A stretch of DNA of 64,000 bases from Tetramitus jugosus (GCA_937625935.1 OW569363.1:248001-312000); one strand, 5' to 3'; positions 11,462 to 22,031 are shown, counted from the first letter of the stretch. Notes: generated by a model from the letters alone, not told the origin. Program-made: numbers and translations.

Positions 11462-14400
11462 TTACAATCCATAAGTGGATCGCATATGTTCAATCTTCTT
11501 CTCAATGTCAGCTTCAGTCCGATCCAGCGCCTCAGCTACACTCTGCATTGTTTTGATTGTGGAGTTTGTTGACGAGTTCTTGAGTAACATTTCACACAAG
11601 TCACCATCTACAACCGATTTAACAGGGAAGTAGCTGCTTCGATATGACAAGTGATCCCGGCCACAGATGAAATAATCAATTGGTTTCACTTCAGTTGACT
11701 GATTCTGCTCTGACTTGAATGACAATTCTCTTAATGTCATTTCCATACTTTGGAATAGGTCTGCATCTTGATGATGGGCAAATGGCATGATTATACCAAG
11801 CGAACCTGTTATTGTCACATAAATGATAACTGGAGGAGAACCCAAGGCAAATGACTCGAACTGCATTTTGGTGACAACTTCTCCGACATAAAAACCGGCT
11901 TGTGGTTGCAACTTGTTTGGTGCTCCGTTCAACAAGCCACGTTGCCAAACCCACTGGGAGGAGTTATCATATGTACTATCAACTTCGTCGTCACGAACAT
12001 TCGGAGGCAATCTGGAGATAAAAATGTTTCCAAACTTATCAGCACCTGCAATTGTATCATAATCGACCGGTTGAGCGCAAGTCAACCAATGTGGCGATGA
12101 ATCATCTGCAAATAATTTGAATGCACCTTCCGTTACATCATACTTCACAAAATGGAAACTGTGTGCCATATCTCCAACATAGATACGATTTCCATCCGAG
12201 TTGAGTGTAACAATTCTCTGTGGTACACAATCTCGCAATTCACACTTTCGCAAAAGCTGCTTCTGTCCTAGTTCATACAAACGAAGAGTGTTGCCAATAC
12301 CAGCCAGCAGTTGGCCTCTGAATGGAATAATAGTTTGAGGAATTCCCTTCACGGCAGTCGAATGAATAAAGTTGAGAGATACCTGACCGTTGTTGTTCAC
12401 GATCTGATAAACTCGGAGGAAGCCATTTTGTTCAGCTTGTACCCTTTCCTTAGGAGTAGGATACAGATTCATATTAACAGCAGTACCAACGACTAAATAA
12501 TTTGGAAGGGATTTGTCAGATCTACGAATATTAGCACCTGCCTTTTGGAAAGTTACCAAGGCCATGCTGAATGCTGCTTCGTTCGTTTGGAGGTCAGTCA
12601 ACGATACAGAATGAATACGCTCCAGAGTGGTAGGATCATAGATTGAAATACACGAGTTCCACAAACCAGATCTTGGAGCTGCACGTAATCTTCCGTACTC
12701 TGATTCATCGAGTTTCTCTGATGTTTCTCCTTCATCCTTCATTTCTGTATCATCTTGCGCGACTGTTTCATCAAAGCGATTGTGGTCAGTCTCGATGACA
12801 ACTAGCTTTCTTTCTTCTTGAAGAATTTCCAACTTTCGCGGAGTGAACTGGCATGGTATAGACATCTCAAAGAACATGTTGCCCAACTCAGCTCTATTCA
12901 CATTCAGAACTCTCAAACTGTACTTGTTAAGGTTATCAACTGCCAAAGCAACGATACCTCCCTCTTGCACTGCTTCGGAATACAAACCGCAAGCATGCAC
13001 CAATGGAGCGTAGGACAAAGGAACCCACACGCGTCTTTGATCACGATTCAACATAAGCCAGGATCTGCTAGAGAGTGCAAGAACAGCATCCTCATCAGCA
13101 GCAAGTTTGATACGAACCAACTGTACTGGCTTTGTGCCCAATAGCTTTGTACGAGTGTCAGAGAGATCACCAGTTGTCTGTTCGATACGTGTCCATGTAA
13201 CCATACCATTACTAAGACCCGTAACAAGTCGAATTTCACCATTAGCCTGTTCATCAATGACGACAGACTCAGGTTCAGACACACAAGCCAAACGACTCAC
13301 AACTGTTAAACAGTCATCTGGGTTGACAGATAGAATTCTGACATTCTTGTCTGCAACACAACCAAGAGCCAAGAATCTACCTCTCGATCTTCCCTCTGGT
13401 ACATTACCAAGTGCGACACAAGTTACTTCTGCTTGAACTTCAATCTTGTTAACTTCAATCATCTGACCAGTATTTGGCTGATACTCAAAGTAGATAACCT
13501 GTCCATCACTCGTAACAATGCACACTTGCATTGAGTTTGCGGAAGCATAGCGAATAACTCTATTAGGCTTCGATGAAATGGCAGTATTAAGCTCCCAATT
13601 CGATGTACGACCATCAAGATGGAACAGATACACTCCGTTAGGATGCACCTGCAAAAATGCATCTCTATTATTACCCATACCACCTCTCGCCAAAATCGAT
13701 GCAGTGTTTACCATGAACCCACTATCATGAACCTCATCTACACTTTCTCCAATAGAGAGAACCATTGTGAATTGTGCAAACGAAATTAGGATGTACTTAT
13801 CGAACAAGAAGCCACTTTCTTCATTTCTTGCCTCAATAGTAAAAACGCGAGTACTGAGATGACTCAGAGGAGAAATAGCCAATTCATGAACTGGTGTACC
13901 GTGTCTCAAAATACGGATTGAGGATCTTTCAGCACGACCGCAGAGTGCATATATTTGTGGTTGGTTTTCACCAAGCAAGTCAGTCATTTTAAAATCGATA
14001 AATGGTGCACATGAAGACAACTCTTGAACCTTCAACAAATTCTTCAGTGGTCTCGGATTGAACAAAGGTATTGTGTTCATGACTTGCTTATCGTCACAGA
14101 GCTGCATTTCTGCTACAATAACATCCTCATTCTCATCTCCTACACCCTTGAATCGATAGAAGCTGTGATTTCCAAACTCTGATGCTGAGAATAAATAACC
14201 ACTCCGCAACACATTAATGCTGTTCGCAACAGGTGTTGTATCAAAATATTGAACGTTAATGGCTGATACAATCTTTGTGTTTTCATCAAAATTCAAGGTA
14301 ACCTTGTACAGGTCACCAACTTCGCTTTGAATAATGAAAAATAGTAGAGTACGCTTATTCTTCTTCTTGCTCTTGTGCATGCCGGATGCTACGATCATTA

Positions 14401-15244
14401 GTCCTCTTGCAACTGGCATCTGCACTCTTCTAGGTATAGCCGATCTCGTTGGTTCCTTGTTCGCATCACCAAACAATATACTATAATATGTCAAATAATT
14501 TTCAGAGGCAACAAGAATACCACTTGGGCCATCAGATCCACCAGGCACTGAAATCAAATAATGAGCCGATCGATCCACAACAATACTGTGCTTCTTCACC
14601 ACATGATTCAATCCCAGATCCAACTCATAAAATGTTAAATTTTTCGTCACACCTGCTGCATTGTTCACAGTGTCATAGTCCACTTCGAGACATGCAAACA
14701 TTGGATTCTCGAATCCGACATCAACACCCACTGTTGCATACACAAGTGTGTGTGATTTGTGAGCTTCCAGTGGTGATGAGATAGTCAACTGATTCTGTGC
14801 GTCCCTGTTCAACACATAGACAAACTTTTGTTTCTCAACGGCAGAGATCATGACAGCTCTTCCCTTTGGGTCCACTGCCAAATACTGACCAGGAACAATT
14901 CTTCGACAACCAGTCTTTCCAAACGTTTCCTGATGTACCTTGACAAAACAATTCTCCTTCTCATCAAACTCTAAAATACAAATTCGACCACTGTCACTGC
15001 CCACGACAATGTAGTCTCTGTTGGGACCAGGCATTCGAAACACCTCGAGTGAACGAACTGTAGAGTATGTTGGTTGAGAATGAACCTTCTCCATTAAGCT
15101 ACCAGTGACTCTGTACAGTGACAAATGAGTCGATTGAGCCACAACAATCTCATTGACTCTTTGTGAGGCAAGTGATGTGAAATTACCACTGACAGAGTGT
15201 GTGATACAACCACTGTTTTGCAGAGTAAGATTGTACAGGTGCAT
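11462..15244 (-). CDS. SF3B3: Splicing factor 3B subunit 3 (SF3b130/SAP130/Rse1)
   Basis: Core scaffold of the SF3b complex of the U2 snRNP, involved in branch-point recognition. Single exon, 1260 residues (human about 1217). The start is the ATG at 15244 (MHLYNLTLQ), which aligns with the family start; the frame stays open a few codons further but without ATG. The protein is made of beta-propeller repeats of the MMS1/CPSF-A type. Examples are the near-N-terminal QRVNEIVVAQSTHLSLYRV, the RNEESGFLFDKYILISF region and the C-terminal FFVGEVV-like YVGEVVTKMQ followed by FKSEQNQSTEVKPIDYFICGRDHLSYRS. An acidic loop (EMKDEGETSEKLDESE) sits near the middle. It converges with the P4-ATPase gene. Confidence 0.95.
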   Translation of the reverse strand: MHLYNLTLQNSGCITHSVSGNFTSLASQRVNEIVVAQSTHLSLYRVTGSLMEKVHSQPTYSTVRSLEVFRMPGPNRDYIVVGSDSGRICILEFDEKENCFVKVHQETFGKTGCRRIVPGQYLAVDPKGRAVMISAVEKQKFVYVLNRDAQNQLTISSPLEAHKSHTLVYATVGVDVGFENPMFACLEVDYDTVNNAAGVTKNLTFYELDLGLNHVVKKHSIVVDRSAHYLISVPGGSDGPSGILVASENYLTYYSILFGDANKEPTRSAIPRRVQMPVARGLMIVASGMHKSKKKNKRTLLFFIIQSEVGDLYKVTLNFDENTKIVSAINVQYFDTTPVANSINVLRSGYLFSASEFGNHSFYRFKGVGDENEDVIVAEMQLCDDKQVMNTIPLFNPRPLKNLLKVQELSSCAPFIDFKMTDLLGENQPQIYALCGRAERSSIRILRHGTPVHELAISPLSHLSTRVFTIEARNEESGFLFDKYILISFAQFTMVLSIGESVDEVHDSGFMVNTASILARGGMGNNRDAFLQVHPNGVYLFHLDGRTSNWELNTAISSKPNRVIRYASANSMQVCIVTSDGQVIYFEYQPNTGQMIEVNKIEVQAEVTCVALGNVPEGRSRGRFLALGCVADKNVRILSVNPDDCLTVVSRLACVSEPESVVIDEQANGEIRLVTGLSNGMVTWTRIEQTTGDLSDTRTKLLGTKPVQLVRIKLAADEDAVLALSSRSWLMLNRDQRRVWVPLSYAPLVHACGLYSEAVQEGGIVALAVDNLNKYSLRVLNVNRAELGNMFFEMSIPCQFTPRKLEILQEERKLVVIETDHNRFDETVAQDDTEMKDEGETSEKLDESEYGRLRAAPRSGLWNSCISIYDPTTLERIHSVSLTDLQTNEAAFSMALVTFQKAGANIRRSDKSLPNYLVVGTAVNMNLYPTPKERVQAEQNGFLRVYQIVNNNGQVSLNFIHSTAVKGIPQTIIPFRGQLLAGIGNTLRLYELGQKQLLRKCELRDCVPQRIVTLNSDGNRIYVGDMAHSFHFVKYDVTEGAFKLFADDSSPHWLTCAQPVDYDTIAGADKFGNIFISRLPPNVRDDEVDSTYDNSSQWVWQRGLLNGAPNKLQPQAGFYVGEVVTKMQFESFALGSPPVIIYVTITGSLGIIMPFAHHQDADLFQSMEMTLRELSFKSEQNQSTEVKPIDYFICGRDHLSYRSSYFPVKSVVDGDLCEMLLKNSSTNSTIKTMQSVAEALDRTEADIEKKIEHMRSTYGL

Positions 15245-15630
15245 GGTGTGATTGCGCAATAATTCGTGTTGAATAGGTTTTCACTGCAAACTGACGCTCT
15301 TTGATGATCACAACAAAAATTTTCGGCGAACAAGAAAAAAAAAACAACGACAAGAGTTTTTGTAATTTAGCATAGTTCAGCAAAATGGTTGAACATGGAA
15401 GAGGGTGGTGCTTACTTCGTAAAGATGGTTGAGATCTAAAGTTTTGTCATTGTAGTGTTCTTCTACTACAGTTCTTAGTAAGAACAGTTGCAACTGTTGT
15501 AGCTACGAGGGCTTCACCACCAACACACCCAAAATAGTTTGTTCAACAATTTGGTCCTACACCAAAACAAAAACTGCAACAACAACAGAAACCACTCAGA
15601 TCTTAAAAAGCCACCTGAACAACAAACATC
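15245..15630. promoter_or_regulatory. Divergent spacer between SF3B3 (-) and PITH protein (+)
   Basis: 386 bp, the presumed bidirectional promoter region. It contains an AAAAATTTT element near 15313-15321 and, towards the + gene, a leader rich in CAACA (15495-15630). I see no ORF or RNA gene with support. Confidence 0.5.
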
Positions 15631-16242
15631 ATGGACCCAGATGCATACACGGACATGGACTATCAAAGAGTCATGCAACACATTGCCTCCAGTACCCCAG
15701 AAGCAAGAGCTCTTAGCTTCACTCTGAACCTCAACTCTGAAATCGATGAGCCAAAAGCTGATTGCTTGAATCAATTGGACAATCATACGATTCAGCACCT
15801 ATTGACCAACAGCAGATCAATTGCAAGTGCACCACTGGTAAGTGATCTGTATTTGGAGTCTTCCTCTGACGAACAACTCCTGTTGTCCATACCTTTCAAA
15901 AACAAGGTCAATATCCGAACCATTGCGTTCTGGGCACCTGACTCGGAAGAATGCCCAAGCACGATCAAGCTCTATGTCAACAAAAGTATGGATTTTGATG
16001 ACACGGATGATGCCAAACCAACAGAGACAATTCATTTGAAGAGAGAAGATGCTGTCATTGGAAAGGAACACACTCTCAAATTCATCAACTTTAGAAATGT
16101 TGTTTCGTTGTGCGTGTTCGTTGCAGACAATCATGGTGCAGAGACATCGATCCTTCAAAGGATCAAACTGATTGGCTCTATTACCACTGATCGATCCAAA
16201 GAGAAGCTGACAGAGGTGAATCATATGCAAAGGGAAATTTAA
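15631..16242 (+). CDS. PITH domain-containing protein (PITHD1-like)
   Basis: 203 residues, nearly all a PITH domain, the proteasome-interacting fold also found at the C-terminus of thioredoxin-like protein 1. Visible signatures are LNQLDNHTIQHLLT near residue 50, YLESSSDEQLLLSIPF and VNIRTIAFWAPD in the centre, and KFINFRNVVSLCVFVADNHG near the end. There is no thioredoxin domain, so PITHD1 is the closer match. The family binds or associates with proteasomes; a specific role here is not shown by the sequence. AATAAA occurs just downstream, near 16258. Confidence 0.88.
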   Translation: MDPDAYTDMDYQRVMQHIASSTPEARALSFTLNLNSEIDEPKADCLNQLDNHTIQHLLTNSRSIASAPLVSDLYLESSSDEQLLLSIPFKNKVNIRTIAFWAPDSEECPSTIKLYVNKSMDFDDTDDAKPTETIHLKREDAVIGKEHTLKFINFRNVVSLCVFVADNHGAETSILQRIKLIGSITTDRSKEKLTEVNHMQREI

Positions 16243-16710
16243 TTTGTGCCATGAAGCAATAAAATAAAGGGAACGATGAACACAAATACAATCAACAAAG
16301 GTTTGTTGTTTTGCATGTGAGTTCACTATGAGTGTGTCAAAGAGTTGGATTGGCACGAGTCAACAAAACGATCAACGTAACGAATACACAGAGTCGTGTG
16401 ATTTGTATCGTACAAACCCTACAGCTTATGTAGGGTTTTATTTGTTGTATTGGATACATGGGAATCATTCTTTCTCCATCTCCAAATCTCTATCCATCTC
16501 AGTTGTTTTTTTAATATGACACAATCCGGAGAGAGGACATCAATTGCTCTTCTTGTGTGGCAGTCAGCCAAAAAAAACACCAGAACTCTAGTGCCTTGTT
16601 TGCTGTCCACCACCATCTTGTGAGCAATTGCTGTGTTTCTCTCTCTGTTCAAATCCCTGACCTTCTACGTCTTCTCCTTTTATCTCTCTCAAAAAAAAAA
16701 GGAATCACAC
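16243..16710. other. Convergent spacer with perfect hairpin
   Basis: 468 bp between the convergent PITH gene and the 418-residue unknown gene. It holds a poly(A) signal for the + gene near 16258 and a perfect inverted repeat at 16414-16438. Otherwise only pyrimidine-rich, low-complexity DNA is seen (for example 16630-16700). Confidence 0.5.
16414..16438. repeat. Perfect 10-bp inverted repeat with 5-nt loop
   Basis: AAACCCTACA, loop GCTTA, then TGTAGGGTTT. It is a perfect palindrome followed by T-rich sequence, located between two gene 3' ends. The arms resemble telomere-like CCCTAA/TTAGGG units, but there is only one copy. Confidence 0.7.
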
Positions 16711-17967
16711 CTACAAAATTTTCAGAGATTTTCGTATAATGGCAGTTCTGCCACAAGAGTTGCACTGGCGTTCATCATCATCTTCCATTCCATTGTCACT
16801 GGTGGTGCTATCATCCATGGATGATTGCTCCTTTTGTTGACGCATGCGCAACAATGCGTGATACTGTCTCTGTAAGTGGACAACTTCACTGATTGTTGAT
16901 GACATGGCCGTATGACTTGTCAAAATAATAGACAAAGTCAATGGTTTCTCCCCTTCGAATTCCAAGTATTCTCTCGGGAGTGCTCTCGTGCTCAATTGAA
17001 TGCTCACGTCTCTCTTGCCTTCCAACAACTCAAAGTCACACAGATCCTTAAATGTCTCACTTACAATTGGCCAAACGCATACGCTTTTGCCTTGAGCATT
17101 TGTAAATGTAACACAGAATCTGACATCGGTGCTAGACTTGTTCTTCACATTGAGTGTGAGTGACATGTGACCATTGGATCCATCGACATTCAACGGCTTC
17201 GTAATGGTCACATCAAAGTGATCATACTTGACTGGCATGGTCAATCGACCAGCAGCAGCTGCTGTAGATCCACCAATAGCGGTGGCAGCTGAAGCAGCAG
17301 CAACTGGAGAGACAATACCAGAAGAACCAGCAGCACTAGTGGTAGAGACAGAAGCAGAAGCTACAGAGACACTAGGAGTAGTGGTAGTTGTTGGAGAGGA
17401 AGGTGGCACTCTCATGTATCGATAGTTTGGCAGAGTACAAGGAGGAGAAGATGGTTGTTGCTGTTGTTGTTGTTGTTGTTGAAGAACAGCGGTGCCACCC
17501 ATGGAATGGTTCATTCTGCCCATGGTCATCATCATCTTTGCACGATGATGAAAGCGTTCTTGTTGTTGAGACAGTTCAACGTCAGTGGTAGTTTGCTTTT
17601 GTTCGTTTTGGTTTTGGAGTGGTCTTCTGGTGGTGGTGGTTGGAGTGGAGTGATTGGTGGTGGTCATGGTAGTGGAGGCAGTTGGAGGTTGATAGTACAT
17701 GGTAGCTCTCTTTTGGCTTAAAATATCTCCTCTCATTGTTGACATCATCATCATGTTCATTCTGTTGCCATTGGATGCAGTGTGATTGTATGATTCTTCG
17801 GCCAATTTTCTTTCCAAGTTCATCACATTTCTCAAATAGTTTTGGGCCTTTAGGTTGGAAGCCAACCTTTGTTTAATTTGATTCTCTTGTTTGCGAAGAG
17901 TCTTGTACATGACTTCGACGTAGTTGATGGAGGAGGAGGACTTTGTGTTGAACTGATGTGCTGGCAT
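16711..17967 (-). CDS. Unknown low-complexity protein with one conserved-looking beta-rich domain
   Basis: 418 residues, not recognised. The N-terminus (about 1-80) is predicted helical: an EVMYKTLRKQENQIKQRL stretch, then ERKLAEESYN. It is followed by long T, Q, P, S and A tracts (to about residue 240). A compact segment of about 110 residues (near 247-365, starting VKYDHFDVTITKPL) alternates hydrophobic residues like a beta-sandwich. The C-terminus is acidic, then has CNSC and a basic tail. No signal peptide or transmembrane helix is visible. The CAA-rich leader upstream and codon use match the neighbours, so it is probably a real gene. The function cannot be named. Confidence 0.7.
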   Translation of the reverse strand: MPAHQFNTKSSSSINYVEVMYKTLRKQENQIKQRLASNLKAQNYLRNVMNLERKLAEESYNHTASNGNRMNMMMMSTMRGDILSQKRATMYYQPPTASTTMTTTNHSTPTTTTRRPLQNQNEQKQTTTDVELSQQQERFHHRAKMMMTMGRMNHSMGGTAVLQQQQQQQQQPSSPPCTLPNYRYMRVPPSSPTTTTTPSVSVASASVSTTSAAGSSGIVSPVAAASAATAIGGSTAAAAGRLTMPVKYDHFDVTITKPLNVDGSNGHMSLTLNVKNKSSTDVRFCVTFTNAQGKSVCVWPIVSETFKDLCDFELLEGKRDVSIQLSTRALPREYLEFEGEKPLTLSIILTSHTAMSSTISEVVHLQRQYHALLRMRQQKEQSSMDDSTTSDNGMEDDDERQCNSCGRTAIIRKSLKIL

Positions 17968-18758
17968 ATTGTGTTGTTAGGGTTTTTTTTTGTTGTTGTT
18001 GGTGTGTGTTGGATGGGTTGGGATTGAGACTTTAGAGATGAAAACTATGAATGACGAATGACAGTGACGATTGAAACTTTTAAGCTAGAATTGTTGTTGG
18101 TTGTTGGTTGTTGTTGTTGGTTGTTGTTATGAAAGCCTTTTTGCTTTTGTTGTTGTTGTTTTGGATCAGACGAGCTGTTTGGTGGTTCTTTTTTTTATTG
18201 TTGTTGGTCGTGTTGTTGATTGATTTTGAAGGTGGCAGGTTCAAAAGAATTTTTGTCGGTTGTTTATGTGCAGGCTGAAATTGCCTGTCTCTTGCACATG
18301 TTGGAAGAAGTCGTGGACACGAGTTCTGCCGCGATTTTCATGTTCAAAAATAAATCGCTAGCTTCAAATTTGAGGTGCACGGAGTTCAAATCGCATCATC
18401 GTTGCGTAATGGGAATCGAGTTCAAAGCTGGCATAGACATTGGTTGCTTGACGTAACAGATTCAACTCGTTCGTGGGAGTTCTTGGTCACCAACTTCTCA
18501 TATCATGTAGTTCTCAGGACTGTTTTTGTGAGGAATAGCAGGTGTTGTAAGCAATTTCATCGATGTGTCTTGGAGGATACCCTGTCTCCGATTGTTTGAG
18601 ATCTCGGATCTGCTTTTTCTCACCTTGAACCTCTTCTACTGTCGTCCTCCACGTAGATTAACACTTGTTCCTTTTTCTTTGAATCGCTTACAATCTTCGG
18701 GGAAATGTTACAAAACAGGTGTTGTATTGACTTCAGGTAGTGTGTCAAAATTGTTGAA
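17968..18758. other. 791-bp intergenic region with CAA-rich leader
   Basis: The side next to 17967 is (TTG)-rich on the + strand (about 17980-18215), that is a CAA-rich 5' leader for the minus-strand gene. The rest (18220-18758) has short open frames on both strands, none with recognisable features. A GTTCAAATC sequence near 18385 resembles a tRNA B box but no cloverleaf could be built. Confidence 0.4.
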
Positions 18759-21700
18759 TCAATTTTCAGTTCCGAGATTTTTTTCGTAGTTGCATAATGC
18801 ATCAGCAATGGATAGCTTGTTGAACTCAACTGCCCAAGCGATGAGATCTCTTACGAAAAGTCTTTCGCTTTGAACATTGTAAAACTTTAAGGACTGTATC
18901 TTGTTGAGAACAAGTGACACATTATCTGGCGCATTGATTGTCATGCTATCGACAGCGGCAAGGGAGCTACTCTTGAGTCTCCTGGATTTTAAGTTCCACT
19001 GTTGATTGAGTATTGACACATTGCGCTCCTTGAAAATAGAAAGGATCTCATTCCTAATTAGCATTTGTCTTTCGTCCATTGCTGCCACTAGTGTCGTTAA
19101 TGCTACAGTCCTTTCAAACACCTTGTTCAGAATCTTATCAGGTAAGGACTTCATGACAAGTGTCACTTCTGGATCATTGTTATTGACCATGGTGATAACC
19201 AATTCTTGTTGACGAGCCTTGTCGTACCGCTCAGTGCGTGCAATCTTTCTCCGCTTCTCTCCATCGGCTCCAATTGAAATTGTGGAATATCCATCTGAAG
19301 CAGAAGGTGAAGCTGCATTCGTGATACCATCCATGGCAGCTGTGTCCAGAGGTATGCCTAATGGACTCTGAACTTCACTGCTTGCTAAATTATTTACAGC
19401 GGCATTTTCATTTGATTTGAGGTCTTGTGCCTCCTGCTCCTCTTTCATCTCCATAATTTCCATTTCATCTCCCAACAAAGCAGCATTTCCATCCTCTTGT
19501 CCATGTTGCTGCTTGCTGATGCTGCCTCTCCGACTCGAAGGAGATCTGCTTCGTCGCTTCCGTTTCTCAAATGGACTTCCAAAGTTAACTTGGTTTGGAT
19601 TCTTGGATTCAGCGAGTGGATCTCTCAATATTTGTCTCCTTCGGATTACCTCATCAAAGTTACCCATGAGATGAATTGGAACACTGTGTTTTTGAATCTC
19701 TTGCTTTGAATATTGATTCATCATTGCAATGTCAGACACCTGCCTAAGTTTTGATGATTTTTCATTGAGCTTAGACAGTATACTCTTATTGTGGTACAGA
19801 TGGGAGCTCATTTGTCTCAACTGCTGTAACAAGCTCGACCGACTGACATCGAATGGATTCTTGTGTACCATCATTTGACTCGTGAACACTGCAGTGTTGG
19901 TACCTGTGGAGAATGGAGATGAAGTTTTAGTTGTGTCTGTACTGCCTACGTTCTGTTCATCACCATCCTCCGGGCTGGAAGCAGGGGATGATGTGGAATC
20001 ATCATTGGAATTTGTTGAAGCATTCGGCTCTGCATGAAATGAAGAGCGATGAAGCAATGATCGAAAATCATTATCGGACTCCTTGGATTCTACGCTCTTT
20101 GCCAAGTTGGACACTCTGACAGAGCTGATTGTGGATGCTTGGACATTGTTTTGCTGTTGCATAATACTAGCAAGCTTCTCATTTTCCATTTTCTCTTCCT
20201 TCTTCATCTTTTTCAAGAATGCAGTGAGCGAGTATGGCAGAGATCCATCAATGTGATCTGGGAAGAATACGACAGACATGTTGTTGTATCTCTTGAGTGC
20301 GATCTTCAGTGGATTGATATAGTAGGGAGGCAATCTCTGAACATATTTCTCAAAGTTCTGCTTCCATTGATTGGTTGGTTTCATCTTGTGATTATGTATC
20401 AGTTCGTCCATCAAGTAGAAGAACCGAGGGAAATTATAGGGCAGTACATAGAGGAACACGCGATAGTTTTGAGGATCAGCAGGGTTCTGATTCGATGGAT
20501 TCGGTGGCATAAACACTTTGCGAACGAATGCAAAAGGCTCTCCATATGGACCACAACTCGTCCTCACTCCGCTATTGAGAACATATGCCTTGTAACAGCC
20601 TTGTTGCTGAGACGAAGTATTGTTAATGACATACCGTGCCAAACTAGATTGTACATCGATTTCATACGTGTCTACACATGGAAACTTGTTCCTCTGTAAT
20701 GTTTGCAAGAAATCAGTTTCATGATACATGAGAAATATCGTTGGGTGGGCAGCTCGAGGTGGCATACTTGTCATTGAGATTTCTGGATAGTAGGACTCTG
20801 GAATGGGCCACAATCCAACGGCTTGTTGTTGCTGAGGAGCCAATGGCACGTACAGGATCGTTCTCTGAGATGATAAAATTAAATTGTCAGGCGTATTGTT
20901 GGTTGCCAACCGTTTCACCAACTCAAAGTTCACCACAACACACATTTGACCAGATGCAGTGGCCAGCTCTTCCATATAGTGCATAGTTTGTCCCATTTGA
21001 TTCAATGTTCTGCATTGACCACCTGTTGTCTCACAGATGGGCGCAACCAACGAGCTGTGCATATCAATTGGCTTTTCCTCACTTGTTGCGGCCTGATCAT
21101 CCGATGGCAATAAACTGCTGGTGCTGCTATCACTCACACCTTTTATCGCGCTACTTCTACTACCACCACTACTCGTGCTATTACTTGTCGAAGCAACAGC
21201 AATAGAGACTGCACTAGAAAACTGTGAGATCAGTGAGTTTGTGCTGCTCGGTGAAATCGACGGTAATTTCAACAAGCAACAAAACACGCGTTGCTCCCAT
21301 CGAAAAGGTTCCATGGTCAACTGTGAAGAGTATGATCGACTCGAACTAGGCAAAACCAAACTCTCTGACACACCACTCGTCGATGTCAATCCAGATCCAT
21401 CCGTAAACACAATGACACTCGCAGGTTCACAACGATGAGGATAACGACCCTGTCCATACGAATCCGTATTGTACTGAACTCGATATTGATTCAACAAGTC
21501 AAACGCTGTTCTTAATCCGAGTCCCAATATCGTGAGATCACTTGATCCCAAATTGCGCAACGCATTCAAAAAAGCAAATGAATTGGTGGAGTCACTCCAA
21601 CCAATTTTGATGGCTTGTGAGAGAGTGTTGGCACAGGTGACGAGCATGAATCGATCTTGTTGTTGTTGTTGTTGTTGAGCGGAGTGTGATGCTGCATGTG

Positions 21701-21833
21701 TTTGCTTGCTTCTCATTTTAATAAAGTGTTCAATGGCACTCTTGGCAACATCGAGTAAGCTCATGCCATTGACAGTTTTTTGATTCATGGAGGATGATGT
21801 GTCCACGACGAACACAACAGTGGCACTCACCAT
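18759..21833 (-). CDS. INTS6: Integrator complex subunit 6 (INTS6/DICE1-like)
   Basis: A subunit of Integrator, the RNA polymerase II-associated complex that cleaves snRNA and other nascent transcripts. The product is 1024 residues. The N-terminus is a von Willebrand factor A domain with an intact MIDAS motif start (VVDTSSSMN). It also has the family-typical NALRNLGSSDLTILGLGLRTAFDLLNQYR and RCEPASVIVFTDG. A central region (about 420-570) has FPRFFYLMDELIHNH and YYINPLKIALKRYN, as in metazoan INTS6. The rest is low-complexity except for a conserved EVIRRRQILRDPLAESKNPNQV block and a C-terminal helical domain (about 905-1015). Single exon. The match in domain order makes the identity strong. 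Confidence 0.88.
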   Translation of the reverse strand: MVSATVVFVVDTSSSMNQKTVNGMSLLDVAKSAIEHFIKMRSKQTHAASHSAQQQQQQQDRFMLVTCANTLSQAIKIGWSDSTNSFAFLNALRNLGSSDLTILGLGLRTAFDLLNQYRVQYNTDSYGQGRYPHRCEPASVIVFTDGSGLTSTSGVSESLVLPSSSRSYSSQLTMEPFRWEQRVFCCLLKLPSISPSSTNSLISQFSSAVSIAVASTSNSTSSGGSRSSAIKGVSDSSTSSLLPSDDQAATSEEKPIDMHSSLVAPICETTGGQCRTLNQMGQTMHYMEELATASGQMCVVVNFELVKRLATNNTPDNLILSSQRTILYVPLAPQQQQAVGLWPIPESYYPEISMTSMPPRAAHPTIFLMYHETDFLQTLQRNKFPCVDTYEIDVQSSLARYVINNTSSQQQGCYKAYVLNSGVRTSCGPYGEPFAFVRKVFMPPNPSNQNPADPQNYRVFLYVLPYNFPRFFYLMDELIHNHKMKPTNQWKQNFEKYVQRLPPYYINPLKIALKRYNNMSVVFFPDHIDGSLPYSLTAFLKKMKKEEKMENEKLASIMQQQNNVQASTISSVRVSNLAKSVESKESDNDFRSLLHRSSFHAEPNASTNSNDDSTSSPASSPEDGDEQNVGSTDTTKTSSPFSTGTNTAVFTSQMMVHKNPFDVSRSSLLQQLRQMSSHLYHNKSILSKLNEKSSKLRQVSDIAMMNQYSKQEIQKHSVPIHLMGNFDEVIRRRQILRDPLAESKNPNQVNFGSPFEKRKRRSRSPSSRRGSISKQQHGQEDGNAALLGDEMEIMEMKEEQEAQDLKSNENAAVNNLASSEVQSPLGIPLDTAAMDGITNAASPSASDGYSTISIGADGEKRRKIARTERYDKARQQELVITMVNNNDPEVTLVMKSLPDKILNKVFERTVALTTLVAAMDERQMLIRNEILSIFKERNVSILNQQWNLKSRRLKSSSLAAVDSMTINAPDNVSLVLNKIQSLKFYNVQSERLFVRDLIAWAVEFNKLSIADALCNYEKNLGTEN

Positions 21834-22031
21834 TTCTGATTGTGTGAATGACGAATGATCGTGATGGTGATTGTGTTGTTTGATGTGCTGCTTGTTTTTT
21901 GCTCCTCATTGTGGGAGAGAAAAATCGAAGAATAAAAAATTTTTCTGCTCACGATTTTTATTTAGGCCTAAATTTGATGTCATGCAACCCATCCATTGTT
22001 CTTCTTGTTCTCATCGTGCATGTGTGGTCGT

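Noticed and set aside
16414-16438. Interstitial telomere repeat
   Set aside because: Only one short unit in each arm; no tandem array.
18360-18480. GTTCAAATC and GAGTTCAAAGC resembling tRNA B boxes
   Set aside because: No matching A box at proper distance and no acceptor stem could be paired.
18220-18599. Two overlapping + strand frames of 74-78 codons
   Set aside because: No conserved motif, composition not like neighbours, no splice joining them.
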